From contig JAFAFP010000172.1 of NCBI GenBank assembly GCA_023423415.1, forward strand, positions 1 through 64,000: a stretch of DNA of 64,000 bases, written 5' to 3'. The DNA comes from Pseudomonadota bacterium (lineage in GTDB: Bacteria; Pseudomonadota; Alphaproteobacteria; Rhizobiales; Xanthobacteraceae). The notes under the pieces are model-generated. The model was not told the DNA's origin, ran no database searches, and was given only the letters and a program-made list of their open reading frames with translations. The translations under genes and the position numbers were made by a program. Below, piece by piece: positions 55,025 to 62,078 of this stretch; the stretch's first letter is position 1, and every line of letters begins with the position of its first letter.

Positions 55025-56250
55025 TCGGCCTTATCGCGCTGGTGATCGTCACGTTCGAGCAGCCAGGACGCGGCAAGGCCGAACACGATGCCCCAGAACG
55101 GCGCACCGATATTGAACACCGGAACATCGGCAACCGTCACCAGAAAGCAAACCAGCGCGCCAAGGCTGAATTTCTCGTTGAACGACGCCTGAAACGCGGT
55201 CTGCAACACGCGCAGCATTGCCAGCCCGGCCAGGGCCGCAATGAAGGCCGGCGGCGCTGCCAGCATGAGGCGTGTGAAGAACGGCGCGATCAGACCGAAC
55301 ACGCACGCAATCAGCCCGATGAAAACTGCACCCGTATAGTGCCGGTGTTTCTCGCCGGAGCTGGACAGGATCGCATTCACCGGACCGGTCAGGCAGGTCG
55401 GCACAGCGCCAAACAGAGCGGTCGCCATCGCGCCGATACCGCAGCCGGCGGTGATGGCGTTGGTCGGTGGATAGTGACCATTCGCGGTCAGGATGGCGAT
55501 GCCCTGGCCGTTTTGCACGACAAGCACCGTGATCGCGAGCGGGACCACGAGTTCCACCATCGCCGTCCAGGAGAATTGCGGAACGTATAAATTCGGCTGC
55601 GCAAACGCGAACAATGCACCGGGCGGCGGCGTGAAGCTGCCGAGCCACCACACCGCAATCGCACCGACGATCAGCGCGGCAATCAGCGGCGGCAGCATGC
55701 GTCCCAGCCGCGGCAGCGCGGAGAGCACGACAAAGGTCACGACCATCGGCGCTGCGATCCAGAAGCCGTCACGCAGTGCGTAAACCAGATCGAGGCCAAA
55801 GCGCAGGAACACCCCCGCCACCATCGCCATCACGATCGGCATCGGCAGCGCCTGCATCGCGCGGCGTACCCAGCCCGACAGGCCGAGCAGGAGCATCAGC
55901 AGCCCGGTAGCGAAGAATGCGCCGATCGCTTCGGGAAAACTCACATGGGTCAGCGCCGGACCGAGCAGCACCGTACCGGGAATGGTCCAGAAGAAAGACA
56001 GCGGCTGCCGATACAGCACCGAAAAGACGATGGTGATCAGGCCGTTGATGAAAAAACCGGCGAAGATCCAGGAGGCGAGATCGGATTCCGACAATCCGCC
56101 GCGGGAGCCGATCGACAACACGATCGCCACCGGCGCGGACGCGGCGAACAGAAACGCCACCACCGCATTGGCGGCATAGACCAGCCCGAAATCCGCAAGT
56201 GGCCGTCTTGGCAGGGGAAGCGCCAGCTTTTCGAGCGGCATCTGCTTCAC
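55021..56250 (-). CDS. benE: Benzoate/H+ symporter-like BenE family transporter
   Basis: 409-aa integral membrane protein, about twelve helices, with BenE signatures such as FFWTIPGTVLLGPAL, NGQGIAILTANGHYPPTNAITAGCGIGA and TGPVNAILSS. BenE imports benzoate in Acinetobacter/Pseudomonas, but distant members may carry other aromatics. No benzoate catabolic gene is adjacent. Confidence 0.88.
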   Translation of the reverse strand: MKQMPLEKLALPLPRRPLADFGLVYAANAVVAFLFAASAPVAIVLSIGSRGGLSESDLASWIFAGFFINGLITIVFSVLYRQPLSFFWTIPGTVLLGPALTHVSFPEAIGAFFATGLLMLLLGLSGWVRRAMQALPMPIVMAMVAGVFLRFGLDLVYALRDGFWIAAPMVVTFVVLSALPRLGRMLPPLIAALIVGAIAVWWLGSFTPPPGALFAFAQPNLYVPQFSWTAMVELVVPLAITVLVVQNGQGIAILTANGHYPPTNAITAGCGIGAMATALFGAVPTCLTGPVNAILSSSGEKHRHYTGAVFIGLIACVFGLIAPFFTRLMLAAPPAFIAALAGLAMLRVLQTAFQASFNEKFSLGALVCFLVTVADVPVFNIGAPFWGIVFGLAASWLLERDDHQRDKAD

Positions 56251-56269
56251 ACCGCCCGACCGGAAGCCA

Positions 56270-57016
56270 TTACGCGCTCATCTTCGACATCAGAGAATCC
56301 GAGACTTCGAAATTCGCATAGACGTTCTGTACGTCGTCGCTCTCTTCGAGAGTCTCGATCATGCGCAAAAGCTTCTCGCCGGCCTCATCGTCGACCGCCA
56401 GCGTATTCTGCGGTTTCCAGACCAGCGCCGATTTGCGCGGCTCACCGAATTTCGCTTCCAGCGCCTTGGAGACTTCGGCGAGCGAATCCTGCGCCGTGTA
56501 GATCTCGTGACCGTTCTCGCTCGACACGACATCGTCGGCGCCGGCGTCGATCGCCGCTTCCAGCATCGCATCGGCGCTCGCCACATCGACATTGAATTCA
56601 ACGATGCCGACACGATCGAACATGAACGACACCGCGCCGGTTTCAGCCATGTTGCCGCCGTTCTTGGTGAAAGCGGAACGCACGTCGCCCGCTGTACGAT
56701 TGCGGTTGTCGGTCAGCACCTCGACAATGACCGCAACACCACCAGGGCCGTAACCCTCGTAACGCACCTCGTCGTAGTTATCCCCGTCGCCGGCCTGGCT
56801 CTTCTTGATGGCGCGCTCGATATTGTCCTTGGGCATGTTTTCCGCGCGAGCGGCGATGATTGCGGCACGCAGGCGCGGATTAAAGTTCGGGTCCGGCATG
56901 CCCATCTTCGCGGCGACCGTGATTTCCCGGCCGAGCTTGGAAAACAGTTTGGAGCGCAGCTTATCCTGCCGCCCCTTGCGGTGCATGATGTTCTTGAATT
57001 GGGAATGACCTGCCAT
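56270..57016 (-). CDS. yebC: YebC/TACO1-family translation-associated protein
   Basis: 248-aa three-domain protein beginning MAGHSQFKNIMHRKGRQD and containing the family block YEGYGPGGVAVIVEVLTDNRNRT (about 85-107). Normally adjacent to ruvCAB; here benE and two TauE-like genes intervene. Earlier called a transcription factor, the family is now linked to translation of proline stretches. Confidence 0.95.
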   Translation of the reverse strand: MAGHSQFKNIMHRKGRQDKLRSKLFSKLGREITVAAKMGMPDPNFNPRLRAAIIAARAENMPKDNIERAIKKSQAGDGDNYDEVRYEGYGPGGVAVIVEVLTDNRNRTAGDVRSAFTKNGGNMAETGAVSFMFDRVGIVEFNVDVASADAMLEAAIDAGADDVVSSENGHEIYTAQDSLAEVSKALEAKFGEPRKSALVWKPQNTLAVDDEAGEKLLRMIETLEESDDVQNVYANFEVSDSLMSKMSA

Positions 57017-57105
57017 GTTCCGAAACCGAGTGATTCAATTCGATAGGATTTCGCGCGGGTTATAGGCGAGGTGCAGCCGAAAATCCAGAATATGGGTGCG
57101 CCCAT

Positions 57106-57211
57106 CCGGCCTCATCCTGAGGAGCATTGCGCAGCAATGGGTCTCGAAGGGTTAAGGACGGCCCCATCCCTCCAGAAGGGCGCTTTGCGCCCTCCTCCAG
57201 GATGAGGGCCG
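57106..57211. repeat. Dispersed palindromic repeat (CCTCATCCTGAGG family)
   Basis: A 106-bp element. Its left end CCGGCCTCATCCTGAGG is matched by the inverted right end CCTCCAGGATGAGGGCCG, with internal palindromes TTGCGCAGCAA and GGGCGCTTTGCGCCC. It ends five bases before the stop codon of the minus-strand metallo-beta-lactamase-fold gene. Confidence 0.75.
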
Positions 57212-57216
57212 AAAGA

Positions 57217-58212
57217 TCACAGCACCGTCTGCATCGGGCTGGCGAAGTAGCGATAACCATCGCCCTCCTTGGCGAGATAGCCAAGCCCCGGCCACGGGAA
57301 GTGATACGACACGAACGGCATGCGCTGCGATGCCAGCATGTCGAACACCTTCAGCCGGCTGGCGACGCCCTGCGCGCCGTCGGTGTCAAAGGCAAAAGTC
57401 GCACGCGGCGTCTGCGTCGAGATCACCGCGTGGTGTGCAATGTCGCCCGAATTGAGCAATGTCTTGCCTTCGGATGTAATGACGTAAACGGTATGGCCGA
57501 CGGTATGGCCCGGCGCTGCCATCGCCTGGATGCCGGGCAGGAATTCCTGGCCGTCCTTGATGAATATCATGCGGTCTCGGTTTGGCAGCAGTTGTCGGCG
57601 TGTGCCCTCGATCATTGCTTTCATCATGTCGCCCTTGGCCTTGGACTCGTCAGTCCAGAAATCGTAATCGGCCTGCGCCAGGTAAATCTGCGCATTCGGA
57701 AAATTCGGTGTCCCGGCAGCCGCCGACATCAATCCCCAGCAATGGTCGCCATGCGCATGTGTCAGCACCACCGCATCGATCTCTTTCGGCTCGATACCGG
57801 CGGCCCTCAGATTGGCAAGCTGGCGGCCGCTCTTCGTCCCGAACATCTTCGATCCGCCATCGCCGGTATCGAACAGCACCAACTGGTTGCCGGTATTGAT
57901 CAGCAGCGTGTTCTGCTCCAATTCGACATTGTCTGTCGGCAGAAAATTGTCGGTCAGCACTTTCGTCATGTCCACCTTCGACACGCCGGAGAACACGCCA
58001 TCCGACGGCGCGCCAAGACCGAGCGGGCCATCCGAAATCACGGTCGCTTCGAATCCACCGACCTTGAAGCGGTAAAAGGCAGGTGCCTGCACATTCTGCA
58101 TCGGGGCGCGGGCCAGCGCGGCCCCCGCATTCGAACCGGCCACAACGCCCGCTGCGCCGAGGCCAGCCAACATTTTGCGCCGTGACATGGACTGTTCAGG
58201 GGAGTATGGCAT
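57217..58212 (-). CDS. Tat-exported metallo-beta-lactamase-fold hydrolase
   Basis: 331-aa MBL-fold protein with a twin-arginine signal (MSRRKMLAGLGAAGVVAG near 9-26). The metal motif HAHGDHCWG lies near 183-191, further metal ligands include the GHTVGHTVY histidines, and the C-terminus is HFPWPGLGYL. The ATG at 58212 has AAGGAG seven bases upstream; a long upstream open frame is not coding. Function within MBL enzymes is unclear. Confidence 0.85.
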   Translation of the reverse strand: MPYSPEQSMSRRKMLAGLGAAGVVAGSNAGAALARAPMQNVQAPAFYRFKVGGFEATVISDGPLGLGAPSDGVFSGVSKVDMTKVLTDNFLPTDNVELEQNTLLINTGNQLVLFDTGDGGSKMFGTKSGRQLANLRAAGIEPKEIDAVVLTHAHGDHCWGLMSAAAGTPNFPNAQIYLAQADYDFWTDESKAKGDMMKAMIEGTRRQLLPNRDRMIFIKDGQEFLPGIQAMAAPGHTVGHTVYVITSEGKTLLNSGDIAHHAVISTQTPRATFAFDTDGAQGVASRLKVFDMLASQRMPFVSYHFPWPGLGYLAKEGDGYRYFASPMQTVL

Positions 58213-58389
58213 CTCGCGCTCCTTATGAAATTTCTTCGCCTCTTGGGCTTCGGCGGACGAAAAAGCCTGCTTGTAGAGGGGGATCAAACCACAAATGTGT
58301 GACGATCGACACAGCGCCGGATTGCCACTGACGACCGTCACGCCGCTCGAAAACCGGACCTCGCTGTGCCAGAGGCGAATGCGAACAGA

Positions 58390-59208
58390 ATGCAAGTCAT
58401 CGGCCTGATCGGCACCTCGCGTTGCGGCTCGACAGTCCTGCAGGCCGCGCTGGCGCAATTTCGAGATGTCGCCGCGCTCGGCGAAGTGAAGCGACTGCAT
58501 CGTCTGGCAACAACCGGCGCGTCGTGCAGTTGTGGCGCCAAAGTCAGCGCGTGTGAGGTCTGGGGCGCGGAGGCACCCGGCTTTATCGCATCGAGCGGTT
58601 CGAAGCTGCGCATGATCGGCAATGCACTGGCGACCGCGGCGCGCACTCCAATGTTCGCCGAGGATGCGAAGGCTGCGCAATCGCTCAGTCGCACTTTGCG
58701 CGCGATCGCAAAGAAGCTTCCGGCTCGCGTGTTTGTCGATTCCAGCAAGGATCTCGATCAGCTTCTGCTTTACGCGACCCTTCCGGACATCGAGGTCATC
58801 CCCGTGCATGTGGTGCGCGACCCGCGCGGCGTCGTGCAGTCGGCCGGCCGCCGAACCGGCATTGCGCCCGATGAAATGACGCGGCACTGGCGTCGTCTCA
58901 ATGGGGCAACAATCGTGCTTCGGAAGCTCACGCCACATCTGCCATGGCAGACGGTTCTGTACGAGGATTTCTGCACCGATCCGGCAGGCGTTTGCCAGCG
59001 CGTACTGCGCGCCGCCGGGCATGACGGACAGATGCGCGATGAACCGGCCTTGCACCATACACTCGGCGGCAGCCCCGGTTTTTCATTCGCCGGCGTCGAT
59101 GCGATCCGTGTCGAAGAGAACTGGCGCACGACGATGCCGAAAGACTTGCAGACCACAATCCTCCGACAAAGCGGCTGGCCGGCAAAGCATCTCGGCTATC
59201 GCGATTAA
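58390..59208 (+). CDS. Sulfotransferase-family protein
   Basis: About 272-aa P-loop protein: the PAPS-binding 5'-loop GTSRCGSTVLQ (about 8-18), CSCG cysteine cluster, and the 3'-phosphate region HVVRDPRGVVQSAGR. A GTG at 58366 would add eight residues. Neighbours give no substrate hint. It converges with the ymdB-like gene three bases after its stop. Confidence 0.8.
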   Translation: MQVIGLIGTSRCGSTVLQAALAQFRDVAALGEVKRLHRLATTGASCSCGAKVSACEVWGAEAPGFIASSGSKLRMIGNALATAARTPMFAEDAKAAQSLSRTLRAIAKKLPARVFVDSSKDLDQLLLYATLPDIEVIPVHVVRDPRGVVQSAGRRTGIAPDEMTRHWRRLNGATIVLRKLTPHLPWQTVLYEDFCTDPAGVCQRVLRAAGHDGQMRDEPALHHTLGGSPGFSFAGVDAIRVEENWRTTMPKDLQTTILRQSGWPAKHLGYRD

Positions 59209-59211
59209 GGA

Positions 59212-60039
59212 CTACGCGTCGAGCCAGAACTGCGGCACGGCTTCCTCAAGCCGCGCGCCAAGCCGGACCGCGGACACGCGTGTTGCCAAGCCGGTTGCAT
59301 CGTCTGTCTCGACCGCTAGCCCGCAGAGCGTTGCCGGACCGGTCGCCGCTTCGAACTTGGTCGATGGAATGCGGCGCAGGAATCGCGACAGCGGCTCGTC
59401 CTTCACCATGCCGATGACGGAATCATAGTCGCCGGTCATGCCGGCATCGGTCTGGTAGGCGGTGCCACCCGGCAATACCTGATGATCGCTGGTCGGCACA
59501 TGCGTATGGGTACCGACCACGACGCTCACCCGCCCGTCGAGGAAATGGCCCATTGCCTGTTTCTCGCTGGTCACTTCGGCATGGAAATCGACGAAGATCG
59601 CATCGGCGTCGCGTTTCAGCGCGCAATATTCAAGCTCGCGCTCGATCGCGGTAAACGGATCATCGAGCGGATCGAGGAAGATACGGCCCATCGCATTGAT
59701 GACGAGGACGCGCGCACCGTTCTTGGCCTCGATCATCGCCGCACCGCGGCCAGGCGTGCCTTTCGGATAATTGAGCGGACGGACGAGACGCGGCGACCGC
59801 TCGATGAACACCAGCGCCTCGCGCTGATCCCACGCGTGATTGCCGAGCGTCACGACATCGACGCCGCTGTCAATGAACTCGCGAAAGATGTTTTCGGTGA
59901 TGCCGAAGCCACCGGCGGAATTCTCGCCGTTCAACACGACGAGGTCGAGTTTCCAGTCCGATACCAGACCAGGCAATCGTTGATTCACGATGGCGCGGCC
60001 GGATCGGCCCACGACATCGCCGATAAAAAGGATCCGCAA
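59212..60039 (-). CDS. YmdB-family metallophosphoesterase (TIGR00282)
   Basis: 275-aa phosphoesterase starting MRILFIGDVVGRSGR, with GENSAGGFG, LGNHAWDQRE, VDFHAEVTSEKQA and GTHTHVPTSD motifs. YmdB of Bacillus acts as a cAMP phosphodiesterase affecting biofilm; alphaproteobacterial function is unproven. It lies three bases after the cyclo-ligase stop and is co-transcribed. Confidence 0.88.
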   Translation of the reverse strand: MRILFIGDVVGRSGRAIVNQRLPGLVSDWKLDLVVLNGENSAGGFGITENIFREFIDSGVDVVTLGNHAWDQREALVFIERSPRLVRPLNYPKGTPGRGAAMIEAKNGARVLVINAMGRIFLDPLDDPFTAIERELEYCALKRDADAIFVDFHAEVTSEKQAMGHFLDGRVSVVVGTHTHVPTSDHQVLPGGTAYQTDAGMTGDYDSVIGMVKDEPLSRFLRRIPSTKFEAATGPATLCGLAVETDDATGLATRVSAVRLGARLEEAVPQFWLDA

Positions 60040-60042
60040 CTA

Positions 60043-60630
60043 TCAGCTCCCGCGGAAATCGATGATCTCTTTTTCCGTTAGCACAAGGTCGAGCCTCGCG
60101 TCGAACGGGGTCGCAGGAACCCGCTCGATCTCCTGTGCGGCGAAGGCCACGCCGATCGCGACCACCGGCTTCATCGCGCGAATGCGGGTGATGGTCTTGT
60201 CGTAATAGCCCGCGCCATAGCCAATGCGATGACCGTTGCGGTCGAACGCGGCGAGCGGCACCAGCATGATGTCGGGGAACACTTCAGGCGATTCCGGCTT
60301 CGGCTCGCGGATGCCCCAAACGCCGGACGCCATCTCATCACCGAACGCCCAGGCCCGCATGATCAACGGATTGCCGCGCTTGGGCGTCACCGGCAAGGCC
60401 AGCGTCGCGCCGGCATCGCTCAGCTTGCGCATCAGCGGCACCGGATTGAATTCGCTCTTCATCGACGAATAGCCGGAAACGATCGCGCCCGGTTTGACCG
60501 CAACGGGAAACGGCCGCTGCGTCACCGATTCGACAGCGGCGGCGCGCTCGGATGCCGGCAACGCATCACGGCGCGCGAAGGCTTCGTGGCGCAGCTCGGC
60601 TTTGTCGTTGGCCAATTCAGCGGATTGCAT
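60043..60630 (-). CDS. 5-formyltetrahydrofolate cyclo-ligase
   Basis: 195-aa ATP-dependent enzyme converting 5-formyl-THF to 5,10-methenyl-THF (MTHFS, E. coli YgfA/Fau). GYSSMKSEFNP binds ATP and GYGAGYYDKTI is the P-loop-like signature. In many proteobacteria the 6S RNA precedes this gene; that order is conserved here. Confidence 0.93.
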   Translation of the reverse strand: MQSAELANDKAELRHEAFARRDALPASERAAAVESVTQRPFPVAVKPGAIVSGYSSMKSEFNPVPLMRKLSDAGATLALPVTPKRGNPLIMRAWAFGDEMASGVWGIREPKPESPEVFPDIMLVPLAAFDRNGHRIGYGAGYYDKTITRIRAMKPVVAIGVAFAAQEIERVPATPFDARLDLVLTEKEIIDFRGS

Positions 60631-60644
60631 ATCAAGCCTCGCCT

Positions 60645-60748
60645 GTCATTCCGGGACGCGAGCAGTGCTCGCGGGCGGAAATCCAGAGACAACATCATGC
60701 CACCTCTGGATTCCGGGTTCGTATGCTTCGCATACGTCCCGGAATGAC
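60645..60748. repeat. Dispersed palindromic repeat (GTCATTCCGGG family, second copy)
   Basis: A 104-bp element with terminal arms GTCATTCCGGGACG and CGTCCCGGAATGAC and an internal pair GAAATCCAGAG/CTCTGGATTC. Shares the left arm with the element at 17125-17166. Located between the cyclo-ligase start and the 6S RNA. Confidence 0.75.
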
Positions 60749-60794
60749 GGCAAACGGAAATGCAAGGGAAAGTGCGGAGCCACGATGGCCGTCG

Positions 60795-60935
60795 GAATTT
60801 TCGACCCCGGGAACCTACAAAAGTAGGTGGGCGCCATATAACCGGATCCACGGACCCGGCCAGGGACAGCTCCCTTCAGGATCGTAAGGCCCCGGGAGTA
60901 TGATGTTTCCAGTCGCACCCCGCAGCCCCGCTTGG
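60795..60935 (-). ncRNA. ssrS: 6S RNA
   Basis: About 140 nt between zapA and the cyclo-ligase gene, in the order used by many proteobacteria. The transcript contains GGGGCCTTACGATCCTGAAG, GAGCTGTCCCTGGCCGGGTC and CCACCTACTTTTGTAGGT blocks as in alphaproteobacterial 6S RNA. Complementary ends CGAC-U-GGAA and UUCC-(CGGG)-GUCG could close the outer stem. 6S RNA binds housekeeping RNA polymerase. Ends are approximate. Confidence 0.8.
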
Positions 60936-60996
60936 GCAATGTAGTGCGGGAAAGCACTCCTTGCCAGTCATGTTGACTTCAATCGCAGCTCTATCC

Positions 60997-61100
60997 CCGC
61001 TCATTCCCGCAAAAGCGGGAATCCGGAGCTTCAATGCAGGGGTCTGCCGGAGTCTGTCATCGGCCGCGCGTTGCGCGGCCCCGTTGGCGGGAACGAGCGG
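60997..61100. repeat. Dispersed repeat with terminal inverted repeats downstream of zapA
   Basis: A 104-bp element with terminal inverted repeats CCGCTCATTCCCGC and GGCGGGAACGAGCGG. It contains the CCGCGCGTTGCGCGG module shared with the tilS-linked element (36184-36306). Ends eight bases before the zapA stop. Confidence 0.75.
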
Positions 61101-61108
61101 ACTGGGAC

Positions 61109-61498
61109 TCACCCCATCGCCGGGCCGGAGCTCGTATTGCCCGATTGATTGATCTGCCGCGTGATCTCTTCGATCCGTTCCGCCGCAGTGTTGAGAGCCG
61201 CGACGATTGCAGCTTGCGCCTGCTGTGTGCGGGCGCTTGATGCGACGCGCGCCTCCTGAAGCCCTGCAATTTCCTGTTCCAGACTATGGATGCGCTGCAC
61301 GGATTCGGCGAGTTCATCGGCCACGGTCAAAGCCGCCATTACTGTGAGCCGCTGATCGCCAATCTCGCCATGCGAGCCGCGCAATTGCTCGATGCGCTCA
61401 TCGATCTCGCGCGCCAAAGTCATGACGCGGTCTTCTTCGCCGTCTTCGCAACCCATCCGGTATTGCCGGCCGTTGATCGTTACATTGACCTGAGCCAT
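61109..61498 (-). CDS. zapA: Cell division protein ZapA
   Basis: 129-aa FtsZ-ring-associated protein. The N-terminal ZapA strand-rich part reads MAQVNVTINGRQYRMGCEDGEED, followed by a long coiled coil. It promotes Z-ring bundling. It lies in the zapA-6S RNA-cyclo-ligase order and is preceded by the DUF4164 gene 57 bp upstream. Confidence 0.9.
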   Translation of the reverse strand: MAQVNVTINGRQYRMGCEDGEEDRVMTLAREIDERIEQLRGSHGEIGDQRLTVMAALTVADELAESVQRIHSLEQEIAGLQEARVASSARTQQAQAAIVAALNTAAERIEEITRQINQSGNTSSGPAMG

Positions 61499-61555
61499 GG
61501 CGTTGCCTCGCTACTCTGGCGCATGACAGCAGTTATGTTTGAGCATGATCGTGAT

Positions 61556-61837
61556 TTACCGATCATGCTCATCGAGCAAAGTCTTGATCGTGTTCATCGC
61601 GACATCGATGCGGCGCGCGACCTCCCTGTTGGTGTCTTCGAGCCTGCGCGCCTGCGCCGCCATGTGATCGAGTTCGGACGCAAGCCGCGCGCGATCGTTG
61701 CCGAGGGCGTGAAGCTGCACGGTGACCGAGTCGCCGCCGCGTTCGGCTTCGCGCTTTCGCGCCACCGCCGCCTGCAACTCCTCAAGCGCCTGGGCCAGCC
61801 GCCGGGCGGCGATATCCATTGCGCTCGTATCGGTCAT
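61556..61837 (-). CDS. DUF4164 coiled-coil protein
   Basis: 93-aa helical protein (MTDTSAMDIAARRLAQALEELQ, then RARLASELDHMAAQARRLED) of the DUF4164 family. The ATG at 61837 fits the family; the longer open frame upstream is unsupported. Position before zapA suggests a cell-division link, by context only. Confidence 0.82.
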   Translation of the reverse strand: MTDTSAMDIAARRLAQALEELQAAVARKREAERGGDSVTVQLHALGNDRARLASELDHMAAQARRLEDTNREVARRIDVAMNTIKTLLDEHDR

Positions 61838-62078
61838 GGGCGCATGACACTCATCAAAAACTCTTTCGACACAAGGCTTTAAGGCCTCAAGCCTAAATTC
61901 TCGCTTCAACGGCGTCAACGCTTGCGGACCGCCGTCCCCAATCATTCCGGCGATTTGTGTAAAGGCGCGGTTGATTGCGTTACCACTCTGGACTCGCCGG
62001 GCGTGCGTGATATGTCCCCGCCAATCATCCTGATCGCCAAATCCGCGGCCAAACCCGCGGTGCAACCGGAAAATCCTT

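Noticed and set aside
58213..59058. Extension of the MBL-fold gene upstream of its Tat signal
   Set aside because: Strong AAGGAG and ATG at 58212; the extension is antisense to the sulfotransferase gene.
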